Counted from the stretch's first letter, positions 1 to 9,171 are shown. The stretch is DNA of 64,000 nt from Desulfosarcina widdelii (GCF_009688965.1 NZ_AP021875.1:3782001-3846000); one strand, 5' to 3'. Program-made: numbers and translations. The notes: generated by a model from the letters alone, not told the origin.

Positions 1-646
1 TGCAAACCTTGGCCCGCTTCTTGATGATTTCCGCGCAAAAGGGGCATTCGCGCGTGAAAAACCGCTCGTGAATTTTGCCCACCGCAGTATCGACCTGTTC
101 CTGAAGCTTTTGATTGCCGAACTTCAGATTGCGAATGGGCTCGATGGCCTCCAGTTCGCCGATGTCGCCGATCATCTCTGCGGCTTTCAACCGGACCCGC
201 ACCGGTTCAGCCGAATCCATGAGCAGCCGTAAAATGGTTACGCCGTCCTTATTGACGTAGCAGTCGGCAAGAATAGAAAAGCCTTTTTTAATATTCTGCT
301 TCAAAGCCTCCTGCTCGGCAAGCACCCTGTCGTCGATCACCTGCCCTTTGGCCCCCTGGGGGCTGAATACCGGGATCAATTCAAACTGTGTGGTGCCGGG
401 AAAATTGATGCATCGATAGGAGGCATGATGGGCATAGTTCTCCAGCATGTTGTCCCACCCTTTTGCATACAACGGGCATTCGTCGTTGAAGCACATGAAC
501 AGGTACGGAGATCCCCAACCCAGACCGTCGCCGACATTGATGGGCGGCACCTCCCAGATGCTCATCTCCTCACCGCAGTGAGGGCAGGAAGGTTTCTCCA
601 TGGTCATGATTTTTTCCAGAACCTGTTCTTTGGTTTCAAAAGCCAT
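1..646 (-). CDS. Zinc-ribbon protein, C-terminus cut by window edge
   Basis: The reading frame runs leftward from the ATG at 646 and leaves the window still open, giving 215 codons. A GGAGGCGA ribosome site lies just upstream (651-658). The N-terminus has a CPHCGEEM zinc knuckle. A second cysteine pair, CAEIIKKRAKVC, lies at the cut end and probably starts a C-terminal ribbon. Between them is a helical stretch (LKAAEMIGDIGELEAIEPI) that resembles a HEAT-type repeat. The middle contains PVFSPQGAKGQVIDD. I do not recognise a named family. A regulatory or protein-binding role is only a guess. The reading frame itself is well supported by length and ribosome site. Confidence 0.75.
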   Translation of the reverse strand, partial: MAFETKEQVLEKIMTMEKPSCPHCGEEMSIWEVPPINVGDGLGWGSPYLFMCFNDECPLYAKGWDNMLENYAHHASYRCINFPGTTQFELIPVFSPQGAKGQVIDDRVLAEQEALKQNIKKGFSILADCYVNKDGVTILRLLMDSAEPVRVRLKAAEMIGDIGELEAIEPIRNLKFGNQKLQEQVDTAVGKIHERFFTRECPFCAEIIKKRAKVC

Positions 647-1016
647 TTTTTCGCCTCCATTGGGGTCGGTAACCGATTTGATTCGGGGGTGATGCGTTAG
701 GTCCGTCAATCGAACTTTACGGGTAACAGTAAGGCTTGGGTGGATATTGTCAACTCGAAGCAAAAACCTCCGGTGCCTATTGGTAAAAAGCCATGAACCG
801 CCGCATTGTGTTCATGGTTAAAGGCCTGTCGACGTAAAAAGTCCAACTCTCTATTGAGACTCGTTTTGGCCCCATGCCTGTGTTCCATCTCCTTGGAACT
901 GCAAGCCGGCGGCCTGCTGCTTTTTGAAATTGCAAGTCGTGCCGACTGCAGTTATAAAAGATGAAGACCATGGAAAAAACAGATGGTTGCACGATGACAA
1001 CGGAAAAGGGGGAAAA

Positions 1017-1796
1017 TTGCCTTACCGGATCGTAGCGCTGATCGCCGCCTTGCTGATGGCATGGGCAGCGGGCTGCACCCACCGCACACCCGATGAACCG
1101 GAACGGGAAAAGGCGGCATCCGTAACGACGACGGCGGGACAATCCGGCCTTTCGTCTCCTTCGGTTCCTTCCAAGGGAACCGGGGTCAAAAAAAAGATGC
1201 CGGTTAAAGTGAAAACCGGGGACCGGCTGGGATGGGTGGACAACGCCGTGAAAACCTACCCACCGGATCGGTTTCTTACCGGTGTGGGCATCGCACCGGA
1301 CCGCAAAACGGCAGAACAACGGGCGCTTTCTGAACTGAAAAAACCCTTTGCCAAGGCCATCGCAGGACGCATCACGATGCAGCGCGAAGCCATCGGAAAG
1401 CTTTCCCATCCATTGGATCGCGAACTGATCGACCTATCCGCAACCCGCCGCGAAAGCAGTCTAGAAGATGTCCTTGCCTTCGGTCGGGTGGCGGAAATAT
1501 TCGTCGAAAAAAAACCGCAGACAACCATTTATGCGCTGGCGGTGCTGGATCGGCCCGCGTGCACCCTCCGGGTGGAAAGCCTTGTCCGGCAATTGGATCA
1601 CCAGCTGAAAAAAATCATCGATCAATCCGAACAGCCGGGGGACCGGATGCAGCCGGGCCAAAAAAAGGAACTGCTGCAAATCTTCGTCCGCAGAGAGGCC
1701 CTGGATGCCGCATTGGAACTTACCAACAAAACCGGAAAGGGCGTTCCGATGCCCGTTTCCCAGCAGGCCCTTGCCCGCTTCCTTAAAAAAAAGTGA
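1017..1796 (+). CDS. LPP20-like outer-membrane lipoprotein
   Basis: This is a predicted lipoprotein of 259 residues. I place the start at TTG 1017 because an AAGGGGG ribosome site precedes it and it gives a clean lipoprotein signal (PYRIVALIAALLMAWAAGC). A longer in-frame ATG at 924 would put a charged, unsuitable peptide in front of the signal. The mature protein has a low-complexity linker and then a domain with the pattern WVDNAVKTYPPDRFLTGVG followed by AEQRALSELKKPFAKAI. This pattern is typical of LPP20/FlgP-like lipoproteins. The C-terminal third is helical and charged. Family members are surface or flagellum-associated proteins; the role here is unknown. It appears to be a single gene. 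Confidence 0.6.
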   Translation: MPYRIVALIAALLMAWAAGCTHRTPDEPEREKAASVTTTAGQSGLSSPSVPSKGTGVKKKMPVKVKTGDRLGWVDNAVKTYPPDRFLTGVGIAPDRKTAEQRALSELKKPFAKAIAGRITMQREAIGKLSHPLDRELIDLSATRRESSLEDVLAFGRVAEIFVEKKPQTTIYALAVLDRPACTLRVESLVRQLDHQLKKIIDQSEQPGDRMQPGQKKELLQIFVRREALDAALELTNKTGKGVPMPVSQQALARFLKKK

Positions 1797-1954
1797 AAAA
1801 AACTAAAGCCGATAACCCTAACAGCCGATAATGAAAACGAGTCTTTTTAAAAATAATCCTTATCGGCCATGCCGGCAAAACCGCGCCGACCCAGAAAAAC
1901 ACCCGAGAAACGGGCAAATATCTATCAACAAAGTCGGGCATAAAGGAGATGCAC

Positions 1955-2293
1955 ATGGAAATATCGAACAACAACCCGGTCAGCAACCAGGTTCAGGGGT
2001 TGGAAGCCACGACCAAAGCCAGCGAAGTCAAACGGGACGAAGAAGAAGTCAAGGAGCAGGCTGCGCCCCAGACCGAGGAAAACCCGGACTATCGGCTCAG
2101 CCTGTCGGAAGAGGCCAAGCAGGCCACTACCGAATTCGCCGCCCCGTCCGTCGACGGGCAGGCTGCGGATGGGGCCAAGCTCTCTGACGAAGAGGCCGTC
2201 CAACTGGCCCAACAGGCATCCGCACAGATCGCCCAGACCGACGCCTCCATCTCCAACCAAGCCATCCAGAGAGCGGTCGATCTTTTCACCTAA
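1955..2293 (+). CDS. Small acidic hypothetical protein
   Basis: A 112-residue acidic, probably disordered protein rich in Glu, Gln and Ala. The start at 1955 is chosen over the ATG at 1949 because AAAGGAG is better spaced from it. It has no signal peptide, cysteines or membrane segment. The segment YRLSLSEEAKQ and the helical C-terminus ISNQAIQRAVDLFT resemble small motility-associated proteins in general style, but I cannot assign a family. It stands alone and ends just before a strong bidirectional terminator. Codon use matches its neighbours, so it is probably real. Confidence 0.55.
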   Translation: MEISNNNPVSNQVQGLEATTKASEVKRDEEEVKEQAAPQTEENPDYRLSLSEEAKQATTEFAAPSVDGQAADGAKLSDEEAVQLAQQASAQIAQTDASISNQAIQRAVDLFT

Positions 2294-2321
2294 ACAACGG
2301 AAATCGATCGGTACTGAATCG

Positions 2322-2358
2322 AAAAGCCGGACGGGAATCGATTCCCGTCCGGCTTTTT
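2322..2358. terminator. Bidirectional rho-independent terminator
   Basis: A perfect inverted repeat has arms AAAGCCGGACGGGAATC and its complement, flanked by A and T runs on both sides. It lies between the small + strand gene ending at 2293 and the leftward nfn operon ending at 2470, so it can serve both convergent transcripts. Confidence 0.9.
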
Positions 2359-2469
2359 TATCTTCCTTGATTACGTTCAGCGGGCGCCAGTCCGCGAACA
2401 TTCGATCCGGCGCTCCCTCGCAATCGCCCACTCTGTAGACCTTTTATCGAACGGACAGGGGAGTGGGAA

Positions 2470-3882
2470 CTACCACCCCCAGGTCAAATACTGGTGAATG
2501 GAGTCGGCGGCCTTGCGCCCGGCTCCCATGGCCAGAATTACCGTGGCGGCGCCGGTGACGATGTCTCCACCGGCCCAGACACCTTTCTTGGAGGTTTTTC
2601 CCGTCTCAGGATCGGCGACGATGTATCCCCATTTATTCAAATCCATGTCCGGGGTGGACTGGGTCAGCAGCGGATTGGCTCCGGAGCCCACGGCCACAAT
2701 GACCAGGTCCGTGTCCATGTGAAATTCAGAGCCCTCGATGGCGATGGGACGCCGGCGACCGGAATCGTCGGGTTCGCCGAGTTCCATTTTCAGGCACTCC
2801 ATACCGGTGAGCCGCCCCTTTTCGTCGCCCTCGAATTTGGTGGGATTGGTCAGCAGGAAGAATTCGATCCCTTCCTCCTCGGCATGGTGAATTTCGGCGG
2901 CCCTGGCAGGCATCTCGGTCCGGGAACGACGGTAGACGATCTTGACGCTATCGGCGCCTAAACGCATGGCGGTACGGGCGGAATCCATGGCAACGTTGCC
3001 GGCGCCCAGCACGACCACATTCTTGCCGATGGGAATCGGGGTGTCTACCTTCGGGAATTGGTAGGCCTTCATGAGGTTGGCCCGGGTCAGGTATTCATTG
3101 GCTGACAGGATGCCGATCAGGTTCTCGCCGGGCAGATTCATGAAACGGGGCAGTCCGGCGCCCACACCGAGATAGATGGCTTCGTATCCCTGCTCGAACA
3201 ATTCGTCCAGGCTGACGGTGCGGCCAACGACGGCATCGACTTCCACCTTGACGCCCAGCCGTTCGAGGAAATTGACCTCCTGGGCCACAATGGCCTTGGG
3301 CAGACGGAATTCGGGGATTCCGTAAACCAGGACGCCGCCGGGTTTGTGAAAAGCTTCCAGGACGGTAACGTCGTACCCTTTCTGAATCAGGTCGCCGGCT
3401 ACGGTGAGTCCGGACGGTCCGGAGCCCACCACCGCGACCTTCTTGCCGGTGGATGCGGCCTTGGGCGGCAGTTCGCCGGTGCCGTTTTCCCGCTCCCAGT
3501 CCGCTACAAAACGTTCCAGGTTGCCGATGGCCACCGGTTCTCCCCGTTTGCCCACGATGCATTTGCCTTCGCATTGGATCTCCTGGGGACAAACCCGTCC
3601 ACATACGGCCGGCAGGGCGTTTTTCTGCCATACGTGCCGAATGGCGCCGGTAAAGTCACCTTCGGCGATCAGGCTGATGAACCCGGGAATGTCAACGCTT
3701 ACCGGGCAGCCCTCCACGCAGCCGGGCTTTTTGCATTGCATGCATCTGGCAGCCTCTTCCTGGGCCATGGCGACCGTGTAGCCGGTGGGAACTTCCTCGA
3801 AATTGCGCCTTCTGACTTCCGGTTTCTGTTCGGGCATTCCCACGCGGGGGGCCTTCCCCTTTTTCTCTTTTTTCTCCGTCAT
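2470..3882 (-). CDS. nfnB: NfnB, GltD-like large subunit of bifurcating transhydrogenase
   Basis: This is the large (NfnB/NfnL) subunit of NADH-dependent ferredoxin:NADP+ oxidoreductase, a cytoplasmic flavin enzyme that couples NADPH to NADH plus reduced ferredoxin. It has 470 residues. The N-terminal cysteine region (CMQCKKPGCVEGCP, then CGRVCPQEIQCEGKC) binds two [4Fe-4S] clusters. An FAD Rossmann motif VAVVGSGPSGLT and a second nucleotide motif VVVLGAGNVAMDSA for NAD(P)H follow. A GGAGGG site precedes the ATG. It lies downstream of nfnA on the same strand, 120 bp away. GltD of glutamate synthase is the close paralogue, but the neighbour NfnA and the absence of gltB favour Nfn. Confidence 0.9.
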   Translation of the reverse strand: MTEKKEKKGKAPRVGMPEQKPEVRRRNFEEVPTGYTVAMAQEEAARCMQCKKPGCVEGCPVSVDIPGFISLIAEGDFTGAIRHVWQKNALPAVCGRVCPQEIQCEGKCIVGKRGEPVAIGNLERFVADWERENGTGELPPKAASTGKKVAVVGSGPSGLTVAGDLIQKGYDVTVLEAFHKPGGVLVYGIPEFRLPKAIVAQEVNFLERLGVKVEVDAVVGRTVSLDELFEQGYEAIYLGVGAGLPRFMNLPGENLIGILSANEYLTRANLMKAYQFPKVDTPIPIGKNVVVLGAGNVAMDSARTAMRLGADSVKIVYRRSRTEMPARAAEIHHAEEEGIEFFLLTNPTKFEGDEKGRLTGMECLKMELGEPDDSGRRRPIAIEGSEFHMDTDLVIVAVGSGANPLLTQSTPDMDLNKWGYIVADPETGKTSKKGVWAGGDIVTGAATVILAMGAGRKAADSIHQYLTWGW

Positions 3883-4002
3883 CTCAATCCCTCCATCTCA
3901 GCAATCGGCTAACGGTTCCTCCTGTAGCTGATGCCGCGCTTCATGAATCGTATTCAAATGAGCTTTTTCTTCGACCAACCATTCATTTTTCAGATCCAGC
4001 CT

Positions 4003-4839
4003 TTAGCTTGCATCCTGAAGGGTGCAGAAGCCTTCGTAACAGGACTTCTCCTCTTCGCAGTAAGCCTGCAGACGCAGCATCAACTCGTCGAAATTGACCT
4101 GATGGCCGTCGAATTCCGGACCGTCTACACAGGCGAACTTGGTTTTGCCGCCCACCGTTACCCGGCACCCCCCACACATACCGGTGCCGTCGATCATGAT
4201 GGGATTCAGGCTTACCAGGGTCTTGACACCATACGGTTTGGTCAGGTTGGCCAGCGCTTTCATCATGGGAACCGGGCCGATGCCCACCACCAGTTTCACG
4301 TCCCCGGCGTCCAACTGTTCCTTGAGAACGTCGGTGACGAACCCATGATGGCCGTAAGAACCGTCATCCGTGCAGACCCGCAGATCATTGGAGGCCGCCT
4401 TCATCTGTGATTCGAGAATCAGCAGGTCCTTGGTGCGGGCGCCGATGATGCAGGTCACGTCATTGCCGATCTCTTTCAGGGCCCGGGTAATGGGATGCAG
4501 GACAGCGACACCGGTGCCCCCGCCCACGCAGACCACCTTGCCCACTTTCTCCAGGTGGGTGGCTTTGCCCAACGGCCCGATAACGTCCTGAAAACCCTCG
4601 CCCACCTTCAGCGTCTTGAAAAGCGCCGTGGATTTGCCCACAACCATGTAAATGATGGTAATGGTCCCCTTGTCCGGATCCGTGTCGGCCATGGTCAATG
4701 GAATCCGCTCTCCCTCTTCGTTGGCTTTCAGGATCACGAATTGTCCGGGCTTGGCTTTTTTCGCAATTAGCGGGGCCTCGATTTCATTAAGAATCACGGT
4801 CCCTTCGGCCATCTCTTCCCGTTTTACAATCTTGAACAT
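4003..4839 (-). CDS. nfnA: NfnA, small subunit of bifurcating transhydrogenase
   Basis: A 278-residue PyrK/ferredoxin-NADP reductase-like subunit. It carries an N-terminal FAD-binding barrel (RIPLTMADTD), a nucleotide-binding domain beginning VGKVVCVGGGTGVAVLHP, and a C-terminal [2Fe-2S] cysteine cluster in MCGGCRVTVGGKTKFAC. A GGAGGAATGCA site fits the ATG. With nfnB downstream it forms the NfnAB complex, which in sulfate reducers balances NADH, NADPH and ferredoxin pools. It was formerly annotated as sulfide dehydrogenase alpha subunit. The operon appears to begin here, and its promoter would lie in the AT-rich 4840-5017 region shared with the divergent tatD gene. Confidence 0.9.
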   Translation of the reverse strand: MFKIVKREEMAEGTVILNEIEAPLIAKKAKPGQFVILKANEEGERIPLTMADTDPDKGTITIIYMVVGKSTALFKTLKVGEGFQDVIGPLGKATHLEKVGKVVCVGGGTGVAVLHPITRALKEIGNDVTCIIGARTKDLLILESQMKAASNDLRVCTDDGSYGHHGFVTDVLKEQLDAGDVKLVVGIGPVPMMKALANLTKPYGVKTLVSLNPIMIDGTGMCGGCRVTVGGKTKFACVDGPEFDGHQVNFDELMLRLQAYCEEEKSCYEGFCTLQDAS

Positions 4840-5017
4840 TGCATTCCTCCACGTCTATTGTTTTGTGCGCGGCGACCTCGGCCGCCAAACATTTCCTTTA
4901 TATATAGCCTGATTCTGGCTAATATACATCGCCGAGTTTTGAAATCAAGCTCAAAACTAGTTTTATGTATTTTTTTCCTATTTTTTATGCAACCATTAAC
5001 AATAACTTACAATCTCG

Positions 5018-5827
5018 ATGCAATCCAAAGAAAAAATGAAACTGTTTGACAGCCACTGCCATTTGGACGACGCCGTTTTCAAGCCGGACTTCGAAAAAAT
5101 TTTGCAGCGCGCCGCAAAAGCGGACGTGAAGCGGATGATGATCGCCGGCATCGATGAGCACACTTCCGCCCGCGCGGTGGAACTGGCCGAGTCCTTTCCT
5201 GAAGTTTACGCATCGGTGGGGGTTCACCCCCATGATGCCCGCTCGTGCAGCGAAAAAACGCTGAGAGAACTGTCTTCTCTATCCCTTCATCCCAAGGTGA
5301 TGGCCTGGGGAGAGATCGGCCTGGACTTCAACCGGATGTACTCGCCGCAAAAGGATCAGGAACACTGGTTCGTCCGCCAGTTGGAAATCGCCGACCGATT
5401 GGAATTGCCCCTGATTTTCCATGAACGCGATAGTCAGGGCCGCTTTCTTGAAATTCTCGAAGCCACACCCGCCAAAGACCGCCGGGCCGTGGTGCACTGT
5501 TTCAGCGGCAGCACGTCGGAGTTGGTCCGGTATCTGGACATGGGATTTTACATCGGCATCACCGGCATCGTCACGATTGCCAAACGCGGCAAAACGTTGC
5601 GGGATATGCTGCCCCGCATCCCCAAAAACCGCCTGCTGATCGAAACCGACGCCCCCTACCTGACGCCCACGCCCCAACGCAACAGGCATCGACGCAACGA
5701 ACCGGCCTTTGTCCGCCAGGTGCTGACGAAAGTGGCCGAGGTTCTTGGCGAGGACCTGCAGTCGCTGGCGCAGCAGGTCTGGACCAACACCTGCACTTTG
5801 TTTTGCACCGATCCGTCCACGGATTGA
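5018..5827 (+). CDS. tatD: TatD-family metal-dependent deoxyribonuclease
   Basis: A cytoplasmic TIM-barrel hydrolase of 269 residues with the family's metal ligands: DSHCHLDD at the N-terminus, the GEIGLDF glutamate, IFHERD, VVHCFSGS, and IETDAPYL with the C-terminal aspartate. TatD proteins are 3'-5' exonucleases implicated in DNA repair; YcfH and YjjV paralogues cannot be separated here. No clear ribosome site is seen; an in-frame ATG at 5036 (MKLFDSHCH) is an equally good start. It is divergent from nfnA and followed by a palindromic repeat at 5842. Confidence 0.85.
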   Translation: MQSKEKMKLFDSHCHLDDAVFKPDFEKILQRAAKADVKRMMIAGIDEHTSARAVELAESFPEVYASVGVHPHDARSCSEKTLRELSSLSLHPKVMAWGEIGLDFNRMYSPQKDQEHWFVRQLEIADRLELPLIFHERDSQGRFLEILEATPAKDRRAVVHCFSGSTSELVRYLDMGFYIGITGIVTIAKRGKTLRDMLPRIPKNRLLIETDAPYLTPTPQRNRHRRNEPAFVRQVLTKVAEVLGEDLQSLAQQVWTNTCTLFCTDPSTD

Positions 5828-5841
5828 ATACGAATCCGTGT

Positions 5842-5975
5842 CCGTCCAGAAATCGGCAAATTTGGTCGAGATCAAGGCTTTCGAAAAATTTTTCCGCAGT
5901 CATATAGTCGATATTTCGAGAAAAAAATTTTTCGTATAACGCAGATATCGGGCAAATTGGCCATTTCTGGATGGG
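5842..5975. repeat. Long palindromic repeat, family member 1
   Basis: A 134-bp imperfect palindrome fills the gap between the convergent tatD and vWA genes. The outer arms are CCGTCCAGAAAT and, inverted, ATTTCTGGATGGG. Inner paired blocks are CGAAAAATTTTT and AAAAATTTTTCG. The internal block CGAGATCAAGGCTT (5867-5880) and a right-hand TAACG-NN-GATATC also occur, in the same order and spacing style, in the element at 59373-59495. The shared ends with a different centre suggest a dispersed REP/MITE-like family. It could also act as a terminator for tatD. Confidence 0.7.
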
Positions 5976-5981
5976 CGCGAA

Positions 5982-7172
5982 CTAAGCGGCCATCAGGTGC
6001 TGCACTGCCTTCTCCAACCCGTCGATGGACAGTTCGAACATGGGAAAGATCTGCCGGATCATGATGATGGTGCGGGTGTAGTTCCACATGGATGCCGAAA
6101 CCGGGTTGAGCCAGACGCTGTGGGGAAAAGTGTGCGCCAGCATGCGCAGGCATTCGATGCTGGGGTTGCCGCTGCGGTCCTGAATGTAAATGGATCCATC
6201 CCGCGACATCAGTTCATAGGGGGCCATGCTGGCATCCCCGACCACGATGATCCGGGTCTCGGGGTCCAGCCGCGCCAGTTCAGCCATGCGCATGGGCTTG
6301 CGATAGCGGGCCGGATCTTCCCAGATGGTATCATAGATCGTGTTATGAAAAAAGAAGGTCCGCACCTCCTTGAATTGAGCCCGGGCATAGTCGAAAAGGG
6401 TCTGGACCACTGATACGTAGGGATCCATGGACCAGCCGCCGTTGTCGATGGCAAGGATCACCTTGAGGCGGTCTTTCATCCGGCGGTCGAAGGCGATTTC
6501 GATCTCGCCGCCGTTTTTCATGGTTCGGTAGATGCTCTCGTCCACATTCACCTGATCACGCGGCCCGGCGGGCACCATATTGCGCAGCCGCTTCAAGGCT
6601 TCCCCCACCATGGCCTGGGTCAGAGGCCCGGAAAGGGAGTAGTCCTTGTAGCGCCGCTCCATGGCCACCTTGACGGCCGATTTGTTGCGCGAAACGCCGC
6701 CCACGCGCATTCCGCCGGGATGAAAGCCCGAGTGCCCCACCGGCGAGGTCCCGCCGGTGCCGATCCATTTGCTGCCGCCGTCGTGGCGCCCGTCCTGATC
6801 CTTGAGGCGCTGCTTGAAGTATTCGATCAGTTCCTCGGGCGTCATTTTGGAGAGCTGGCTTTCGTCCATTCCTAAAGCATCGGCCATGGTTTTGGGGTCC
6901 GCCAGCCACTGCTCCAGCATGGCACGGGCTATCTCGTCCAGTTCCAGGCCTTCTGCGTCGGGCAGTTCGGCCCCCTGGAAATGATGGGCGAACACCTGGT
7001 CGAAAAGATCGAAGTAGCGTTCGCTCTTTACCAGGATGGTCCGCGACGCCGTGTAAAATTCATCCAGCGTGGCGATCAGGCGATTGGCCAGCGCCCGGTG
7101 AAGGGTCAAAAAGGCCGTGGGGCTCACCGGCACCCCCACCTCCTTGAGCTTGTAGAAAAAAGCCAGGAACAT
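5982..7172 (-). CDS. CoxE-like von Willebrand factor A protein
   Basis: A 396-residue cytoplasmic protein that pairs with the MoxR ATPase encoded 2 bp upstream. The N-terminal half is helical (CoxE-like). The C-terminal half is a vWA domain. The metal-ion site reads AIDNGGWSMDP instead of the usual DxSxS, so the first MIDAS loop is degenerate, while VVGDASMAPYELM later in the domain is well kept. MoxR/vWA pairs act as chaperones that insert cofactors or assemble metal enzymes and complexes. The client here is not indicated by the neighbours. Confidence 0.8.
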   Translation of the reverse strand: MFLAFFYKLKEVGVPVSPTAFLTLHRALANRLIATLDEFYTASRTILVKSERYFDLFDQVFAHHFQGAELPDAEGLELDEIARAMLEQWLADPKTMADALGMDESQLSKMTPEELIEYFKQRLKDQDGRHDGGSKWIGTGGTSPVGHSGFHPGGMRVGGVSRNKSAVKVAMERRYKDYSLSGPLTQAMVGEALKRLRNMVPAGPRDQVNVDESIYRTMKNGGEIEIAFDRRMKDRLKVILAIDNGGWSMDPYVSVVQTLFDYARAQFKEVRTFFFHNTIYDTIWEDPARYRKPMRMAELARLDPETRIIVVGDASMAPYELMSRDGSIYIQDRSGNPSIECLRMLAHTFPHSVWLNPVSASMWNYTRTIIMIRQIFPMFELSIDGLEKAVQHLMAA

Positions 7173-7174
7173 GA

Positions 7175-8029
7175 TCAGAACACCTTGCGCCGGTTGACAA
7201 AGCTATTGGCGCGTTCGTAGTCGCCGCTCTTTTTGAACAAAACGCCCAGAAAGGGAACGTCTCCTTTGGCCAGACGCTTGGGCTTGAAGTCCGGATCGGC
7301 CTTCAGGGCCCGGATCCAGTTGATCAGCTCCCGGGTGGCCGGCCTCTTTTCCACGGAATCCAGCTCCCGCATGCGGTAGAAAGCGGCAATTGCATTGTCC
7401 ATCAGGTCATCTTGAATATCCGGGAAGTGCACAGCAATGATCCGGCGCATCATCTTGGGGTCCGGAAAGGCGATATGGTGAAAGTTGCAGCGGCCCAGGA
7501 ACGGATCGGAAAGGTCCTTCTTGGCGTTGGAGGTGATGACGATCACCGGCCGGTGACGCGCCGGAACAGTTTTGTCGATTTCGATGATGTCGAACTCCAT
7601 CTGGTCGAGCACATCCAGCATGTCGTCCTGGAAGTCGGTGTCGGCCTTGTCGATCTCGTCGATGAGCAGCACGGTCCGCTTGTCGGCCGCGAAGGCCTGA
7701 CCGATCTTTCCCATCTTGATATACTCTTCGATATTGCTCACGTCCCGCCGGCTGTCGCCGAAGCGGCTGTCGTTGAGGCGGGTAAGAGTATCGTACTGGT
7801 AAAGTGCCTCCACCAGCTTCATGCTGGATTTCACGTTGAGTACGATCAGCGGCATATTGAGGCTTTCGGCGATGGCGTGGGCCAACATGGTCTTGCCGGT
7901 ACCCGGCTCGCCCTTGAGCAGCAGGGGCATCTCCAGGGCCATGGAGATATTGACGATCTGGGCCAGTTCTTCATCCAATACGTAGCGGGTGGCGCCAGTA
8001 AAGGCGGTTTGTTCAGGTTTCGCGTTCAT
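7175..8029 (-). CDS. MoxR-family AAA+ ATPase
   Basis: A 284-residue AAA+ ATPase with Walker A GEPGTGKTMLAHA and Walker B TVLLIDEIDKAD. A sensor 1 asparagine lies in VIVITSNAKKDL and an arginine finger region follows. The start at 8029 (MNAKPEQ) is preferred because AGAGGT lies just upstream; the longer form would start at a TTG inside that site. It is translated together with the vWA gene that follows and is expected to power conformational change in a client protein. The final residues NRRKVF precede the stop that sits against the next start. Confidence 0.88.
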   Translation of the reverse strand: MNAKPEQTAFTGATRYVLDEELAQIVNISMALEMPLLLKGEPGTGKTMLAHAIAESLNMPLIVLNVKSSMKLVEALYQYDTLTRLNDSRFGDSRRDVSNIEEYIKMGKIGQAFAADKRTVLLIDEIDKADTDFQDDMLDVLDQMEFDIIEIDKTVPARHRPVIVITSNAKKDLSDPFLGRCNFHHIAFPDPKMMRRIIAVHFPDIQDDLMDNAIAAFYRMRELDSVEKRPATRELINWIRALKADPDFKPKRLAKGDVPFLGVLFKKSGDYERANSFVNRRKVF

Positions 8030-8100
8030 GAATACCTCTTTCTTCAATTGGCATAACTCAGCACAAGGGATGGGGTGAAATCGCCGCTTCCAGGCGAGCG

Positions 8101-9171
8101 CTACAATCCTTCACGGATTTTGGACGACAGCTCCTTGGTTAGCGCCAGCACACGCTTGGCCAGACCGAGGCTCAGCGATCCGACGCCGCAACTGGGGGTA
8201 ATGAAGGACTGGCGCAGGATGTCCCGGCGGTCGATGCCCAGGGCTTCCACCTGTTGCAGGCGCGCCTGCATTCCGGCAAACAGGCTCTCCACCGTCTCGC
8301 GCTCGATCTCCTCGGGTTTCAGCGTGGGCACGATGCCCCAGGCGAGAAATCCACCTGCGGATAGAAAATCCCGGATCTGGCTCCCGTAAAGAATGAATCG
8401 GTCGAAGTAGGCGTAAGCGTCGAAATTCACGATATCGACGCCGGAGTCCAGCACCAGGGACCAGTCCGTATTGGCGCAGACATGGATGCCGGCCAGGCCG
8501 CCGTCGGCGTGGATGGCCTCGGCCACCTCCTTGAGGCAGGCCAGGATCTCCTCTTTGGAGATGCTGATCAGTTCGGACGACCCGAATCCGGCCAGGGCAG
8601 GCTCGTCGATGAAGACGATCACCGGGCAGCCCGGCCGCGCCAGGGTCTGAATCTGCCAGCGGGCATTGAGCGCCAGCAGCTTTACGGCTACATCGCGCAG
8701 GGTTTCGTTGTAAAAAATGGATCGGCCGTCCTGGTCCTTGACGCCGGTGCCGAACGTGATCGGTCCGGTCACCTGTCCCTTGACGGCCACCGGCGGCGTC
8801 TTCAAACCGGCCAGGGTATCCACAAGGGCCGCCACCCCCTTGCCGGTGGCCTCGTTCAGGGCAAACCGGGAGCCGGGCAATCGTTCGGGGGAAGCGACTG
8901 CCGCCATGTAGTCCTCGAAAAAGGCGAGCAGGTCGGCATCGAACGTCTCGCAGGCCGTATCGATATAGGTTTTCCCGTTCTTTTCGGCGACTGCCGGCAT
9001 TCCCGGTAAAAACTGAGGCACCATCCCCTCTTCGGGGAAAACTGGCAATTGTGCCCACACCGGAATGGCCGGGGTGTGCTCCATAATCAGACGGGAGGCG
9101 GCGACATGATCGTCCAAGGGCATACTGCCGATGAGCAGGGGCAAACAGTCCGGCTGAATTGGCTGTGGCAT
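8101..9171 (-). CDS. MetE C-terminal-like methyltransferase (core-MetE type)
   Basis: A 356-residue single-domain protein resembling the catalytic barrel of cobalamin-independent methionine synthase or uroporphyrinogen decarboxylase/MtaA proteins. Candidate zinc ligands are the H-x-C of HVCANTDW and the late cysteine of PSCGVGSLSL; VFIDEPALAGFG is another conserved strand. The start MPQPIQPDCL is chosen for its GGAAG ribosome site. There is no N-terminal MetE domain, so a folate-independent 'core' methionine synthase using a methyl-corrinoid donor is possible (inference from family knowledge). The gene stands alone, 71 bp downstream of moxR's start region. Confidence 0.7.
   Translation of the reverse strand: MPQPIQPDCLPLLIGSMPLDDHVAASRLIMEHTPAIPVWAQLPVFPEEGMVPQFLPGMPAVAEKNGKTYIDTACETFDADLLAFFEDYMAAVASPERLPGSRFALNEATGKGVAALVDTLAGLKTPPVAVKGQVTGPITFGTGVKDQDGRSIFYNETLRDVAVKLLALNARWQIQTLARPGCPVIVFIDEPALAGFGSSELISISKEEILACLKEVAEAIHADGGLAGIHVCANTDWSLVLDSGVDIVNFDAYAYFDRFILYGSQIRDFLSAGGFLAWGIVPTLKPEEIERETVESLFAGMQARLQQVEALGIDRRDILRQSFITPSCGVGSLSLGLAKRVLALTKELSSKIREGL

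Noticed and set aside
2470-3882. Glutamate synthase small subunit GltD
   Set aside because: Sequence is similar, but there is no gltB and the NfnA gene is directly upstream.
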